Assembly (NCBI GenBank): GCA_902771445.1
Contig: CACXXD010000003.1
Location: 1 to 42,061 of the forward strand
Origin: an uncultured Prevotellaceae bacterium
GTDB lineage: Bacteria > Bacteroidota > Bacteroidia > Bacteroidales > Bacteroidaceae
Direction: 5' to 3'
Length of the DNA stretch: 42,061 nucleotides
A program made the position numbers and the translations under genes. The notes beneath the pieces were generated by a model, which had not been told where the DNA came from, did not search any database, and was given only the letters and a program-made list of their open reading frames with translations. Numbering within the stretch: position 1 is the stretch's first letter; each line of letters starts with the position of its first letter. Below are positions 17,672 to 26,137 of this stretch, piece after piece.

Positions 17672-17730
17672 TCTTTTTGTAGTCTGATATTTCATAACTG
17701 TGGGTAAGTTTACTTGAGTCGTTTGTAAGG

Positions 17731-17763
17731 GAAAAACAAAAACCCGCTGGTCTTCAGCGGGTT
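17731..17763 (-). terminator. Terminator downstream of tRNA-Ser
   Basis: On the minus strand AACCCGCTG (17763-17755) pairs with CAGCGGGTT (17749-17741) around a 5-base loop and is followed by a T-rich run (17740-17731). It closes the tRNA transcript. Confidence 0.88.
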
Positions 17764-17777
17764 CTAATTTGATGGAG

Positions 17778-17865
17778 CGGAGAGAGCGAGATTCGAACTC
17801 GCGAACCGGTTTTGCCGGTCACACGCTTTCCAGGCGTGCCTCTTCAGCCACTCGAGCATCTCTCC
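17778..17865 (-). tRNA. tRNA-Ser(GGA)
   Basis: Read on the minus strand: acceptor GGAGAGA (17865-17859) pairs with TCTCTCC (17785-17779), with discriminator G at 17778. The anticodon stem CACGC/GCGTG encloses CTGGAAA, anticodon GGA, reading UCC and UCU. There is a long variable arm (ACCGG..CCGGT) typical of class II tRNAs, and a T arm GCGAG-TTCGAAT-CTCGC. The length is 88 nt; CCA is not encoded. Confidence 0.97.
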
Positions 17866-17880
17866 TTGCGTTTGCGGGTG

Positions 17881-17888
17881 CAAAGGTA
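17881..17888 (-). promoter_or_regulatory. -7 box for tRNA-Ser
   Basis: TACCTTTG on the minus strand fits TAnnTTTG and ends 15 bp before the tRNA 5' end, so the tRNA probably has its own promoter rather than depending on read-through from tatD. Confidence 0.6.
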
Positions 17889-17937
17889 CGACTAAAAAAC
17901 GAGAATCGAGAAATGAGGAAAGAGAAATTAATATTAT

Positions 17938-18738
17938 TTAAATCTCAATGCCGAAGACCCGCTTTACATTTTTGTTGGTCTGCCTGGCCAGTTCGTCAGT
18001 ACTGATGCCATAGCTCTCAGCCATTTTCTGTAGCACGTAGGCCACGTAGGCAGGCTCGTTGCGCTGTCCGCGCATCGGGACGGGAGCCATGTAGGGCGAA
18101 TCGGTCTCGAGCACGATGCGGTCGAGCGGGACGGCAGCCGGCAGCACCTCAGGCAGATGCGATTTCTTGAACGTCAGCACCCCACCTACGCCAAGCACGA
18201 AACGGTCGAACTGCAACAGTTCCGCAGCTTCTTTCTCGTTGCCCGTAAAGCAATGGAACACACCGCCAGGCAGTTCGCGCTCATAGTGCTTCAGCAGATG
18301 GACCATCTCGTTTTGTGCCTTGCGACAGTGAATCATCAGAGGCAGGCGCGTCTCAACCGACCACTCCACCTGTGTCTCGAATGCAGCCAACTGCTCTTTC
18401 TCAAACTCACGACTCCAGTAATAGTCGAGGCCCACTTCGCCAATGGCGATAGGACGTCGAGAAGAGGGGAGGGTTGAGAGAAGGGTATAAAGTTCAGCCA
18501 AGACATTACGATAGTCGGCCCGCACCTCTTCAGGGTGCAGACCGACCATAGGATAGGCAAAGCCTGGATATTGCTGACACACATCGAGAATGCGACGGCT
18601 GGATGCCAAATCGATGGCAGGCAAGAAGATGGCGGCAAGTCTGGCCTGTTGCGCACGCTCTACCACCGCAGCGCGATCCTCATTGAATTCCTCACCGTCC
18701 AGGTGGGCATGGGTGTCAATAAATCTTGTCTTCTCCAT
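17938..18738 (-). CDS. tatD: TatD family metal-dependent hydrolase (DNase)
   Basis: 266 residues, full length for the family. The amidohydrolase-like metal ligands are all present: His pair in DTHAHLDGEEF (about residue 10), Glu in GEVGLDYYW (about 105), His in IHCRKA (about 140), His in HCFTG (about 166) and Asp in LETDSPYM (about 216). TatD-type enzymes are Mg-dependent nucleases/phosphoesterases; several act as 3'-5' exonucleases. The start codon directly abuts the stop codon of the polyprenyl synthase gene with no gap, so the two are almost certainly co-transcribed and coupled. It is cytoplasmic, with no signal peptide. Confidence 0.93.
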   Translation of the reverse strand: MEKTRFIDTHAHLDGEEFNEDRAAVVERAQQARLAAIFLPAIDLASSRRILDVCQQYPGFAYPMVGLHPEEVRADYRNVLAELYTLLSTLPSSRRPIAIGEVGLDYYWSREFEKEQLAAFETQVEWSVETRLPLMIHCRKAQNEMVHLLKHYERELPGGVFHCFTGNEKEAAELLQFDRFVLGVGGVLTFKKSHLPEVLPAAVPLDRIVLETDSPYMAPVPMRGQRNEPAYVAYVLQKMAESYGISTDELARQTNKNVKRVFGIEI

Positions 18739-19743
18739 TTACGACTCTCGTTTCATCATCTCGTTCATGTACAGTCGCAGGTTCTGCTTGCAAGCATCAG
18801 GTACGTCCACTTTGTCGAGATACTTGCGAGCTTCGGCAAAGTAGAAGTTGATTTTCTCCTCGCACAGCTGTTTGATTCCGATGGCATCATACAGGTGGGT
18901 GACTGCGGCAATCTTTTCCTGACGGTCGAACTCCTTGGCCTCAATCCACTTCGTCAGCTCTGCCCGCTGTTCTGCATTGGCGCGATTGAAGGCATTGATG
19001 AGCATGTAAGTCTTCTTGTTCGAAGTGATGTCGCCGCCGATGGCTTTGCCGAACACCTTCGAGTCGCCATAGACATCGAGCAAGTCGTCTTGCAGCTGAA
19101 AAGCCAGACCAATCTGCTCGCCACACTTGTACAGGTTGTCGGCATCCTCCAGAGAAGCATCGGCCAGGATGGCACCCATCTTCAGAGCGCAAGCCAGCAG
19201 AACGCTCGTCTTCAGTCGAATCATTTCGATATACTCTTCCTCGCGGACGTCATTGCGAGTCTCGAAAGCCATGTCGTACTCCTGACCCTCGCCAATCTCG
19301 AGTGCCGTCTCAGTGAAGAGGTTGAGAACGGCAGGCAGATGCCGGGCGTCACACTGAGCGATGCGCTGATAGGCCAGCACCAGCATTGAGTCGCCCGACA
19401 GAATGGCGGTGTTGGCATTCCAGTGCTTGTGAACCGTCTCGTGGCCACGGCGCAGATCGGCATTGTCCATCAGGTCGTCGTGCAGCAATGTGTAGTTATG
19501 ATAGGTCTCCAAGCCCAGCGCCTGCATCATGATTTTCTCAGGATTCTCCTTGAAGAGGTTGTAGCCCAGCAGCATCAGCACAGGGCGGATGCGCTTGCCC
19601 CCCAGAGAGAGCACATAGCGAATGGGTTCGTAGAGCGACTGTGGGCGACGGTCGTAGGGAAGCTGGTCGAGCGCGTCGTTCACTTTCTTTAGAATCTCAT
19701 GTGAGGTCAGTCCTCCAATGATTTGTTTTTCTTTTTCTTGCAT
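18739..19743 (-). CDS. Polyprenyl (farnesyl/geranylgeranyl) diphosphate synthase
   Basis: 334 residues. It condenses isopentenyl diphosphate with allylic diphosphates. Both Asp-rich motifs are intact: LLHDDLMDNADLRRG (first DDxxD) and FQLQDDLLDVYGD (second), together with the GGKRIRP substrate-binding motif near residue 52. Chain length cannot be decided reliably from sequence; the short-chain (IspA-like) type is most likely. It lies between tonB upstream (86-bp gap) and tatD downstream (no gap). Another isoprenoid gene, ispH, is in the same window but in a different unit. Confidence 0.93.
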   Translation of the reverse strand: MQEKEKQIIGGLTSHEILKKVNDALDQLPYDRRPQSLYEPIRYVLSLGGKRIRPVLMLLGYNLFKENPEKIMMQALGLETYHNYTLLHDDLMDNADLRRGHETVHKHWNANTAILSGDSMLVLAYQRIAQCDARHLPAVLNLFTETALEIGEGQEYDMAFETRNDVREEEYIEMIRLKTSVLLACALKMGAILADASLEDADNLYKCGEQIGLAFQLQDDLLDVYGDSKVFGKAIGGDITSNKKTYMLINAFNRANAEQRAELTKWIEAKEFDRQEKIAAVTHLYDAIGIKQLCEEKINFYFAEARKYLDKVDVPDACKQNLRLYMNEMMKRES

Positions 19744-19829
19744 AGTTATTTCAGTATTTCAAATATTCTTCCATCATCCCGAAGAGAGACACTGCTATTC
19801 TATTCATACCAAGTTGTTCTTGATGTTTA

Positions 19830-20522
19830 CTATAGTCTGAACACGATAGGGATGCAGACCTTGGTGCGACAGGGCTTGTCGTTCTGTATGCCAGCCGTCC
19901 ATCGGGGCATCATGCGCAATACGCGCAAAGCTTCGCGGTCACAATCGGGTGAGAGCGAACCCACGACTCGCACGTCGGTGATAGAGCCGTCTTTGTTGAC
20001 GATGAACTCAGTGATGACCTTTCCTTGCACCTTTCGTTGCTCTGCTTCGGGTGGATATTTCAGGTTGCGTGTAAGCCACTTGATGAACTCCGCATAACCG
20101 CCAGGTGGTTGAGGCAGGTCTTCAACCACGCGGAAACTGAGCACCTCGTCTTCGCCGCCTTCCTTTTCGGGTTCGTCGGTCTCAGGCAGAATGTCGGTCA
20201 CATCACCTTCGAGCGGTTGTTCCGGCTGCCGTTCCACTATCTCCTGCTCGGTCTCTTCCTCCTCCACAACCTTGAGTTTGACGGCAGGCTCAGGTTCGGC
20301 CTTCGGTGCCAGCACCAGCTCCTTCTCATTGCGCATGAGCGGAGCCAGTTCCTCGTCGGCTGCCAGCTGCTCAAGGAATTCGGGATCGTCGAGTGGGTCT
20401 TCGGGTTCTATGGTATATTCGAGCGCAACGAACAGACCGGCCAGTGCAATCACCAGGCCCAGCAAGAACCTCTGTGGGCGCTTCGCCTCCAAGTCAGCCT
20501 TTACACTCTTCTTTATTTCCAT
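19830..20522 (-). CDS. tonB: TonB family energy transducer
   Basis: 230 residues. TonB links the proton-motive-force complex ExbB/ExbD to outer-membrane TonB-dependent receptors. The protein has a short basic cytoplasmic N-terminus (KKSVKADLEAKRPQRF), one membrane helix (about residues 20-36), a Pro/Glu-rich periplasmic spacer (about 60-130) and a C-terminal TonB domain (about 145-230, YPPEAEQRKVQGKVITEFIVNKDGSI) with the usual final IPIVFRL strand. It is divergent from porQ with a 156-bp spacer that carries promoter boxes for both. No exbB or exbD is adjacent. Confidence 0.93.
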   Translation of the reverse strand: MEIKKSVKADLEAKRPQRFLLGLVIALAGLFVALEYTIEPEDPLDDPEFLEQLAADEELAPLMRNEKELVLAPKAEPEPAVKLKVVEEEETEQEIVERQPEQPLEGDVTDILPETDEPEKEGGEDEVLSFRVVEDLPQPPGGYAEFIKWLTRNLKYPPEAEQRKVQGKVITEFIVNKDGSITDVRVVGSLSPDCDREALRVLRMMPRWTAGIQNDKPCRTKVCIPIVFRL

Positions 20523-20565
20523 AATAAAAATACGTTTCTTCCGTTAATTATACGAAATTGAGTTG

Positions 20566-20573
20566 CAAAAATA
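20566..20573 (-). promoter_or_regulatory. -7 box for tonB
   Basis: TATTTTTG on the minus strand, followed by C, fits TAnnTTTG. It would give a leader of about 37 nt before ATG 20522. The -33 match is weak. Confidence 0.55.
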
Positions 20574-20648
20574 CGAATTAATTCATAATTCTTTGCAAGC
20601 AGAACGAATAAAAATCGACGACGTAATTCATAATTCACAATTATTTTT

Positions 20649-20656
20649 TAACTTTG
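20649..20656 (+). promoter_or_regulatory. -7 box for porQ-cmk
   Basis: TAACTTTG followed by C fits the -7 consensus and lies 22 bp before ATG 20679. There is no clear -33 TTTG. Confidence 0.55.
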
Positions 20657-20678
20657 CGCTGAAATTTAAGTTCTTTAG

Positions 20679-21623
20679 ATGAAAAAAAGTGTTTTTATCG
20701 TCTTCGCTGTCCTTGTTGCGCTCTGCACGAATGCGCAAGAAAGTCAGAACGCGTTCAACTTTTTGCGACTGCCCGTAAGCGCCCATGTGGCTGCACTGGG
20801 TGGTGAGAACATCACGCTGGCCGAAGACGATGCCACCCTTATCTTCCATAATCCTGCACTTCTGCAAAATGTGAGCGACCGCACGCTGAACCTGAACATG
20901 ATGACCTACATGCAAGGCACAGTTACGGGTAGTGCCTCGTTCGTGAAGGCATGGGGCGACCGCGCCACATGGGGCGTCAGCGGTCGGTACATGGACTATG
21001 GAAAGATGAAGGAAATGAACCAGCAGGGAGAGCAGATAGGTACTTTTGGAGCACGCGACCTGGCTGTCGCCGGCAGCTTTGCCTACGGACTGACCAGTCA
21101 CATCAGCGGCGGCATCACGGCCAAATTGGCTGCTTCGTATATGGGTAACTACAACTCGCTGGCCGTACTCGTAGATCTCGGCTTGAATTATTTCCATGAA
21201 GACAGCGAGTGGAGCATTTCGGCTGTGGCGAAAAACCTGGGCGGACAGGTCAAGGCTTTCGACGACGATTTCGAGCGCATGCCGCTTGATTTGCAGGTAG
21301 GTGTCTCGAAAAAGCTACTGGGTTCGCCTCTCCGACTGTCGGTCACGCTGGTGAAACTGAACGACTGGGAGAATAGTTTCGGCAAGCACATCGTGGTCGG
21401 AGCCGACCTCACACTGGGCAAGCAGTTCTATCTGGCTGTGGGCTACAACCCGTTGCGCGTGGCAGAGATGAAGGTAAACAACGGCGAGGGACTGAGCGCA
21501 CGTGGTGCAGGTCTCTCGATTGGCGGAGGCTTGATGTTGGAGCGACTGAAACTGCATCTCGCCTATGCCAAGTATCACGTCAGCGCATCGTCTTTGCTCA
21601 TCAATATTAGCTATTCACTTTAA
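20679..21623 (+). CDS. porQ: Type IX secretion system protein PorQ
   Basis: 314 residues with a signal peptide (MKKSVFIVFAVLVALCTNAQ). The mature N-terminus FNFLRLPVSAHVAALGG and the following NPALL are typical of PorQ, a PorV-like FadL-type outer-membrane beta barrel that takes part in T9SS cargo handling and the attachment complex. The remaining sequence alternates in the manner of beta strands and ends in a hydrophobic C-terminal strand (LLINISYSL). It precedes cmk with only nine bases between the stop and the chosen start. The presence of two proteins with T9SS-type tails in this window agrees with the assignment. Confidence 0.92.
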   Translation: MKKSVFIVFAVLVALCTNAQESQNAFNFLRLPVSAHVAALGGENITLAEDDATLIFHNPALLQNVSDRTLNLNMMTYMQGTVTGSASFVKAWGDRATWGVSGRYMDYGKMKEMNQQGEQIGTFGARDLAVAGSFAYGLTSHISGGITAKLAASYMGNYNSLAVLVDLGLNYFHEDSEWSISAVAKNLGGQVKAFDDDFERMPLDLQVGVSKKLLGSPLRLSVTLVKLNDWENSFGKHIVVGADLTLGKQFYLAVGYNPLRVAEMKVNNGEGLSARGAGLSIGGGLMLERLKLHLAYAKYHVSASSLLINISYSL

Positions 21624-21632
21624 TTGATCGAT

Positions 21633-22328
21633 ATGAAAAGAATTACCATTGCCATCGACGGCTTCTCATCGTGCGGCAAAAGCACGATGGCCAAGGATCT
21701 GGCCCACGAGGTGGGTTATATCTATGTAGACACAGGGGCTATGTATCGCTGTGTGACGCTCTTTGCACTGCAAAACAACCTGTACAACGCAGACGGAAGC
21801 ATCAAGACCGAAGAGCTGGAGGCACAGATGCCTGACATCGAAATTGGTTTCAAATTGAACGAAGAGACGGGGCGCCCCGATGCCTATCTGAACGGTGTCT
21901 GTGTGGAGAAGGAGATACGCACGCTCGAAGTGTCGAATCACGTCAGCCCTATTGCGGCACTGCCTTTCGTGCGCAAGGCCCTTGTCGCCCAGCAACAGCA
22001 GATGGGACGAGAAGGCGGTATCGTGATGGACGGGCGCGACATTGGCACGACGGTATTCCCGAATGCCGAACTGAAGATTTTCGTTACTGCCTCTGCCGAA
22101 GTGCGGGCGCAGCGCCGTTTCGACGAGTTGAAGCAGAAGGGTATGCCTGCCGACTTTGATGACATTCTGAAGAATGTTCAGGAGCGTGACTACATCGACT
22201 CGCATCGAGAGGTGTCGCCACTCCGCAAGGCCGACGATGCACTGGAGCTGGACAACAGTCAGATGACCATTGCCGAACAGAAGGAGTGGCTCATGGAGCA
22301 GTTCCGCAAGGCGACGGGCATGCCATGA
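21633..22328 (+). CDS. cmk: Cytidylate kinase
   Basis: 231 residues from ATG 21633; a TTG at 21624 directly after the porQ stop would add three residues. The enzyme phosphorylates CMP and dCMP using ATP. The P-loop is GFSSCGKST (about residues 9-17), followed by [11 protein letters not shown] (substrate-binding region) and [22 protein letters not shown] (about 135-155), all characteristic of Cmk. It probably forms an operon with porQ, an order seen in many Bacteroidetes. Confidence 0.95.
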   Translation: MKRITIAIDGFSSCGKSTMAKDLAHEVGYIYVDTGAMYRCVTLFALQNNLYNADGSIKTEELEAQMPDIEIGFKLNEETGRPDAYLNGVCVEKEIRTLEVSNHVSPIAALPFVRKALVAQQQQMGREGGIVMDGRDIGTTVFPNAELKIFVTASAEVRAQRRFDELKQKGMPADFDDILKNVQERDYIDSHREVSPLRKADDALELDNSQMTIAEQKEWLMEQFRKATGMP

Positions 22329-22400
22329 TGTTTTGCCTTGCCATGCATCGTTTCGTGAACAGCCTCTTATGACAGATTAACCAATTTTTAAACAGACTTA

Positions 22401-23012
22401 ATGAAAAGAATAGTTTTATGCCTGACGGCAATTCTCTGTGTGCTGACCATATCGGCGCAGGGTGTCTATGACTTTAGTGTGAAGAACGAAGAAGGGAAGA
22501 GCGTGTCGCTTTCCGACTACAAGGGGAAGGTGCTGCTCATTGTGAACACCGCTACCCGTTGCGGATTCACGCCCCAGTACAAGGAGCTGGAAGCACTCTA
22601 TGAGCAGTATGCCAAGGAAGGCCTTGAGATTCTCGATTTTCCTTGCAACCAGTTCGGTTCGCAGGCTCCCGGGACGATTGCAGAGATTCACCAGTTCTGC
22701 ACGGCCAATTTCGACATTCACTTCCCGCAGTTCGACAAGATCGACGTGAACGGCGAACAGGCTGCACCGCTTTATATCTATCTGAAATCGCAGAAGGGGT
22801 TCGAAGGGTTCGACCTGAATGACAAGACTGGTAAGCTGCTTGATGGGATGATGCGCAAAAAGAATCCCGACTATGCAAAGTCGCCCGACATCAAGTGGAA
22901 CTTTACTAAGTTCCTTATTTCACGCGACGGACAGGTGGTTGCCCGCTTTGAGCCGACGGCAAAGATGAGTAGCATAGAAGAGAAACTTGTTGAAGAGCTG
23001 AAAAAGGAGTGA
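22401..23012 (+). CDS. Glutathione peroxidase family protein, exported, Cys type
   Basis: 203 residues. It has an N-terminal signal peptide (MKRIVLCLTAILCVLTISAQG), so it should act in the periplasm. The thioredoxin-fold GPx motifs are present: NTATRCGFTPQY with a Cys in place of selenocysteine (about residue 53), FPCNQFGSQAPG with the catalytic Gln (about 87-91) and KWNFTKFLI with the catalytic Trp-Asn (about 170). Such bacterial enzymes usually use thioredoxin rather than glutathione. It is 72 bp after cmk and is followed by the convergent protease gene; I see no clear promoter in the gap. Confidence 0.92.
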   Translation: MKRIVLCLTAILCVLTISAQGVYDFSVKNEEGKSVSLSDYKGKVLLIVNTATRCGFTPQYKELEALYEQYAKEGLEILDFPCNQFGSQAPGTIAEIHQFCTANFDIHFPQFDKIDVNGEQAAPLYIYLKSQKGFEGFDLNDKTGKLLDGMMRKKNPDYAKSPDIKWNFTKFLISRDGQVVARFEPTAKMSSIEEKLVEELKKE

Positions 23013-23047
23013 TGTCATGCTCTTTGGGACTGTGCCAAAAGCAGTGC

Positions 23048-25234
23048 CTATAATCTGACCAAGGTGGAGCCTTTCGCAAGAGGGGCTCCATCTATTTGTA
23101 TGGCATAGATGCCACTGGGGAGCGACGACAGCTGCAACTCGTAGTGCTGTTCGCCGGCAGGCATGCGGCTGTCACTCACCATTTGGCCCGACATGTGGAA
23201 GACACGCACGCAGAAAGGAACATCGGCTGTCTGCGGAAGCGTGATGACGGCCCTGCGATTGTCAATCCTGACGACTGCATTCGTGTGGGTGGCAGAAATC
23301 TCCTCTATTTTGTCGATGCCTAAGATATAGAGCAATCCGCGGTAGACATCAATCTCGCCGTAGCCATACAGATTGTTGGGGTAGGTGAGCGAGGGCTCAG
23401 GATGGCGGCAAGTGTGGCGAAGCACTGTCAGCACGTCTTCGGGAGTCAGGTCGGGCTTGGCCTCCAGCCAGAGCGCGATGGCACCAGCCACAGCCGGGCA
23501 TGACATCGAAGTGCCGCTGTTTGCCACCCAGTAGTAGGTGCGGTCGTTGAAGTCGCTGGATGCTACCTCCCAGTCGAAGTCAGCCGATTTGGGGTGATAC
23601 TCCTTGTAGAAAGTGCTGTAGCTGGAAATGATATTATTGCCCGGTGCCAGTACATCGGGCTTGATGCGCCCGTCCATTGTAGGCCCCACCGACGAGAATG
23701 CGATGCGCTGTCCGGCCTCGCCCGTCCAGTATTTCTTCCATTTGCCTTGGTCGTTCAGGATACTGTCACGATAGTTGGTTGCACCTACACTGATGATTCG
23801 TGGCGAACTGGAGGGCGAGTGAATGTTGTGTGTCGGCTCGCCTGCATCGAGCAGTGGGTTCAGTTTGTTGGTTGCCAGTATCGAGTTGCCTCGCCAGAAC
23901 TCTACACGACTGCCGTCGCCAACCACTTCGAGAGAGAGTGGTGGACGTATTCCAATCGAATTGTTACTATAGAATGTAAGGTCGTAGCAGGTCTCGCTTG
24001 TGTCGTAGCACGATGGATAGGCCTGCACTTCCACTGAATCGATGCCAGAAAATGGGGCGCTTAGCAATGACTCGGGGCTATTGACGACCTTCTGCGTGTT
24101 TATGATTAGCGTGTCGTTGTGTTCCTGGTCGTAGGCAACAAGTCTGATGTCGAAGTCGGAAGCTGCCTTCAGCGTGCAATAGCATGAGCCTCCGCTGATG
24201 AGAAACGTGCCTTTCGAAGTCTCGTTGGGTTCCTTGCAGAACCATGACTTGGTGGATCCCTGATTACCAGCCGCGGCCACTAGGATATGACCGGGGCCAA
24301 GCAGATTGTCAAGCATCTCGTAGTAAAGCAGGTCGTATCCCCAGAAGTCCTGACTGCTGCCTTCGCTGAAGGTGATGACGCATGGCTTACCAACGCTTTC
24401 GGCATAGTCGAACATGTACTTGAACCCGAGCGCGTCGGTGGCAAAGGTGTAGCGCTCATGGAGGGTGGAGTCAATCAGGTTGGCATTGCTCGACACGGCA
24501 TTGCTCACCAGACAGATGTCGCTCCCTGGCGCCATGCCCCGATAGTTGGTGTGATAGCCGCTGCCAGCCGCAATGCCCAGCGTGTGGGTGCCGTGTGTCT
24601 GTTCCAGTCCGTCGCGTGTGTGGCCCAGTGTGAGCAGTTCCTGCTGTCCAACATAGTCGCGCCCAACGGGCAGTCCACTGCCTACGGTGTCGACAGAGAG
24701 CATGTCCCACAGACACTTGATTCGATAGTTGGAAGCATCGTCGTTGTAGAAGTTTGGGTGGGTGAGGTCAAAGCCGATGTCCATCGAACCTACGATGACC
24801 CCTTTGCCTGTAAAGGCTTGGGGCAGATTGCGTCCCTCGTGAGCATCAACGGCATTGATGCAGTGGCGCAACGTGTCAAGAAGAATGTCGCCTCGTGGAC
24901 GTGCTTCGATGCGGCTGACGCGTGGGTCGCACGACAGTCGGGCGAGTTCGCTCAGCGGGATGTTGGCTATGTGGATGTGGCCCGCAGAAGCCAAGTCCTG
25001 ACAGCGATAGGTGTTGAGCACATCGTCAGGATGCTCGCTGATGCGCACAAAGGCACATACCTTTCTCTCCACCTGACTGTTGACAGTACTGCGATACGTG
25101 GTGAGCCGCTGTTGTTGTTGGACCAGTTGGCGAAGCATGGGCGAAAGTTTCTCCCATCTCACTTGCTTGTTTTCTGCATGGCAGAGGCTCAGCATCGCCA
25201 AGGCAGTCATTAGCGTGAAGAGTAGTCTTTTCAT
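23048..25234 (-). CDS. Subtilisin-like serine protease (S8) with T9SS C-terminal signal
   Basis: 728 residues from ATG 25234, chosen because it starts a clean signal peptide (MKRLLFTLMTALAMLSLCHA); the frame extends 12 codons further upstream into ispH. The catalytic triad is complete: Asp152 in SMDIGFDLTHP, His214 in THGTHTLGIAAG and Ser576 in SGTSMSCP, with an AAGNQGS oxyanion Asn between. The distance from His to Ser is unusually long because of a beta-rich insertion (about 330-560). The C-terminal 70 residues (VRVFHMSGQMV...LPSGIYAIQI) are a type A T9SS sorting domain, so the enzyme is probably delivered to the cell surface or outside. It is the last gene of the minus-strand block, seven bases after ispH. 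Confidence 0.92.
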   Translation of the reverse strand: MKRLLFTLMTALAMLSLCHAENKQVRWEKLSPMLRQLVQQQQRLTTYRSTVNSQVERKVCAFVRISEHPDDVLNTYRCQDLASAGHIHIANIPLSELARLSCDPRVSRIEARPRGDILLDTLRHCINAVDAHEGRNLPQAFTGKGVIVGSMDIGFDLTHPNFYNDDASNYRIKCLWDMLSVDTVGSGLPVGRDYVGQQELLTLGHTRDGLEQTHGTHTLGIAAGSGYHTNYRGMAPGSDICLVSNAVSSNANLIDSTLHERYTFATDALGFKYMFDYAESVGKPCVITFSEGSSQDFWGYDLLYYEMLDNLLGPGHILVAAAGNQGSTKSWFCKEPNETSKGTFLISGGSCYCTLKAASDFDIRLVAYDQEHNDTLIINTQKVVNSPESLLSAPFSGIDSVEVQAYPSCYDTSETCYDLTFYSNNSIGIRPPLSLEVVGDGSRVEFWRGNSILATNKLNPLLDAGEPTHNIHSPSSSPRIISVGATNYRDSILNDQGKWKKYWTGEAGQRIAFSSVGPTMDGRIKPDVLAPGNNIISSYSTFYKEYHPKSADFDWEVASSDFNDRTYYWVANSGTSMSCPAVAGAIALWLEAKPDLTPEDVLTVLRHTCRHPEPSLTYPNNLYGYGEIDVYRGLLYILGIDKIEEISATHTNAVVRIDNRRAVITLPQTADVPFCVRVFHMSGQMVSDSRMPAGEQHYELQLSSLPSGIYAIQIDGAPLAKGSTLVRL

Positions 25235-25241
25235 TGGGCTT

Positions 25242-26108
25242 TTATTCTTGTTCCATTTTCTCAATAGCATCGCGGCACTGCTCCATCAGCCATTTGGGGG
25301 TCGAAGTGGCACCGCAGATGCCTACGGTCTTGATGTCCTTCAGCCATTCCGTCAGAATCTCGCCTGGACCTTCGATGAGGTGACTATTGGGATTCACTCG
25401 CACACACTCGTTGTAGAGCACCTTTCCGTTCGAGCTCTTGCGCCCGCAAACGAAAAGGATAAGGTCGTGACGGCTGGCAAATTGCGAGATGTTGGGCATG
25501 CGGTTGGCCACGGAACGGCAGATGGTGTCAAAGGAGCGGAAGGTTGCTTCGGTGCTGATGTGCGACTGGATGTAGTCGATGATGCGATGGAACTCGTCGA
25601 GCGACTTGGTGGTCTGCGAATAAAGATAGATGTCGCGGGTGAAGTCGAGTTTTGTGACTTCGTTGAAACTCTCAATGACGATGGCATTGCCCTGTGTCTG
25701 TCCCACCAGTCCCAGCACTTCGGCATGTCCTTTCTTGCCGAAGATGACGATTTGCGGTGAGTTCAGGAGATATTGGTTCTTGATGCGTTTCTGCAATTGC
25801 AGCACCACGGGGCATGTGGCATCAATAATCTCTATGTTGTTGTGGCTGGCCAGTTCGTAGGTCTCGGGCGGTTCGCCGTGGGCTCTCAGTAGCACCTTCA
25901 CGTTGTGCAGCTGTTCCATCTCCTCGTGATTGATGGTGATGAGTCCCATCGCCCTCAGTCGTTCGCACTCCATGCCGTTGTGAACGATGTCGCCCAGGCA
26001 GTAGAGTGTCAGTCCCTTGGCCAGTTCCTCCTCAGCCTTCTTGATGGCGGTGGTCACACCGAAACAGAAGCCACTGCCGTTGTCGATTTCTATTTGTAGT
26101 CGTGACAT
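25242..26108 (-). CDS. ispH: 4-hydroxy-3-methylbut-2-enyl diphosphate reductase
   Basis: 288 residues. IspH (LytB) makes the last step of the MEP pathway, giving IPP and DMAPP through a [4Fe-4S] cluster. The three cluster cysteines are visible: Cys15 in GFCFGV, Cys99 in DATCPVV and one in TICRSVANR (about 197). AHGEPPETYE and the C-terminal CGATSTPKWL also match the family. The start codon lies 29 bases after the meaB stop, and the protease gene begins seven bases after its stop. In many relatives ispH follows porQ-cmk; here it is on the opposite strand about 3 kb away. Confidence 0.95.
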   Translation of the reverse strand: MSRLQIEIDNGSGFCFGVTTAIKKAEEELAKGLTLYCLGDIVHNGMECERLRAMGLITINHEEMEQLHNVKVLLRAHGEPPETYELASHNNIEIIDATCPVVLQLQKRIKNQYLLNSPQIVIFGKKGHAEVLGLVGQTQGNAIVIESFNEVTKLDFTRDIYLYSQTTKSLDEFHRIIDYIQSHISTEATFRSFDTICRSVANRMPNISQFASRHDLILFVCGRKSSNGKVLYNECVRVNPNSHLIEGPGEILTEWLKDIKTVGICGATSTPKWLMEQCRDAIEKMEQE

Positions 26109-26137
26109 GTTTTTTTTCGTTATTTCGCTCTCAGTTA

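Noticed and set aside
17769..18005. 78-codon plus-strand frame across the tRNA
   Set aside because: It overlaps tRNA-Ser and the tatD 3' end on the opposite strand; no coding evidence.
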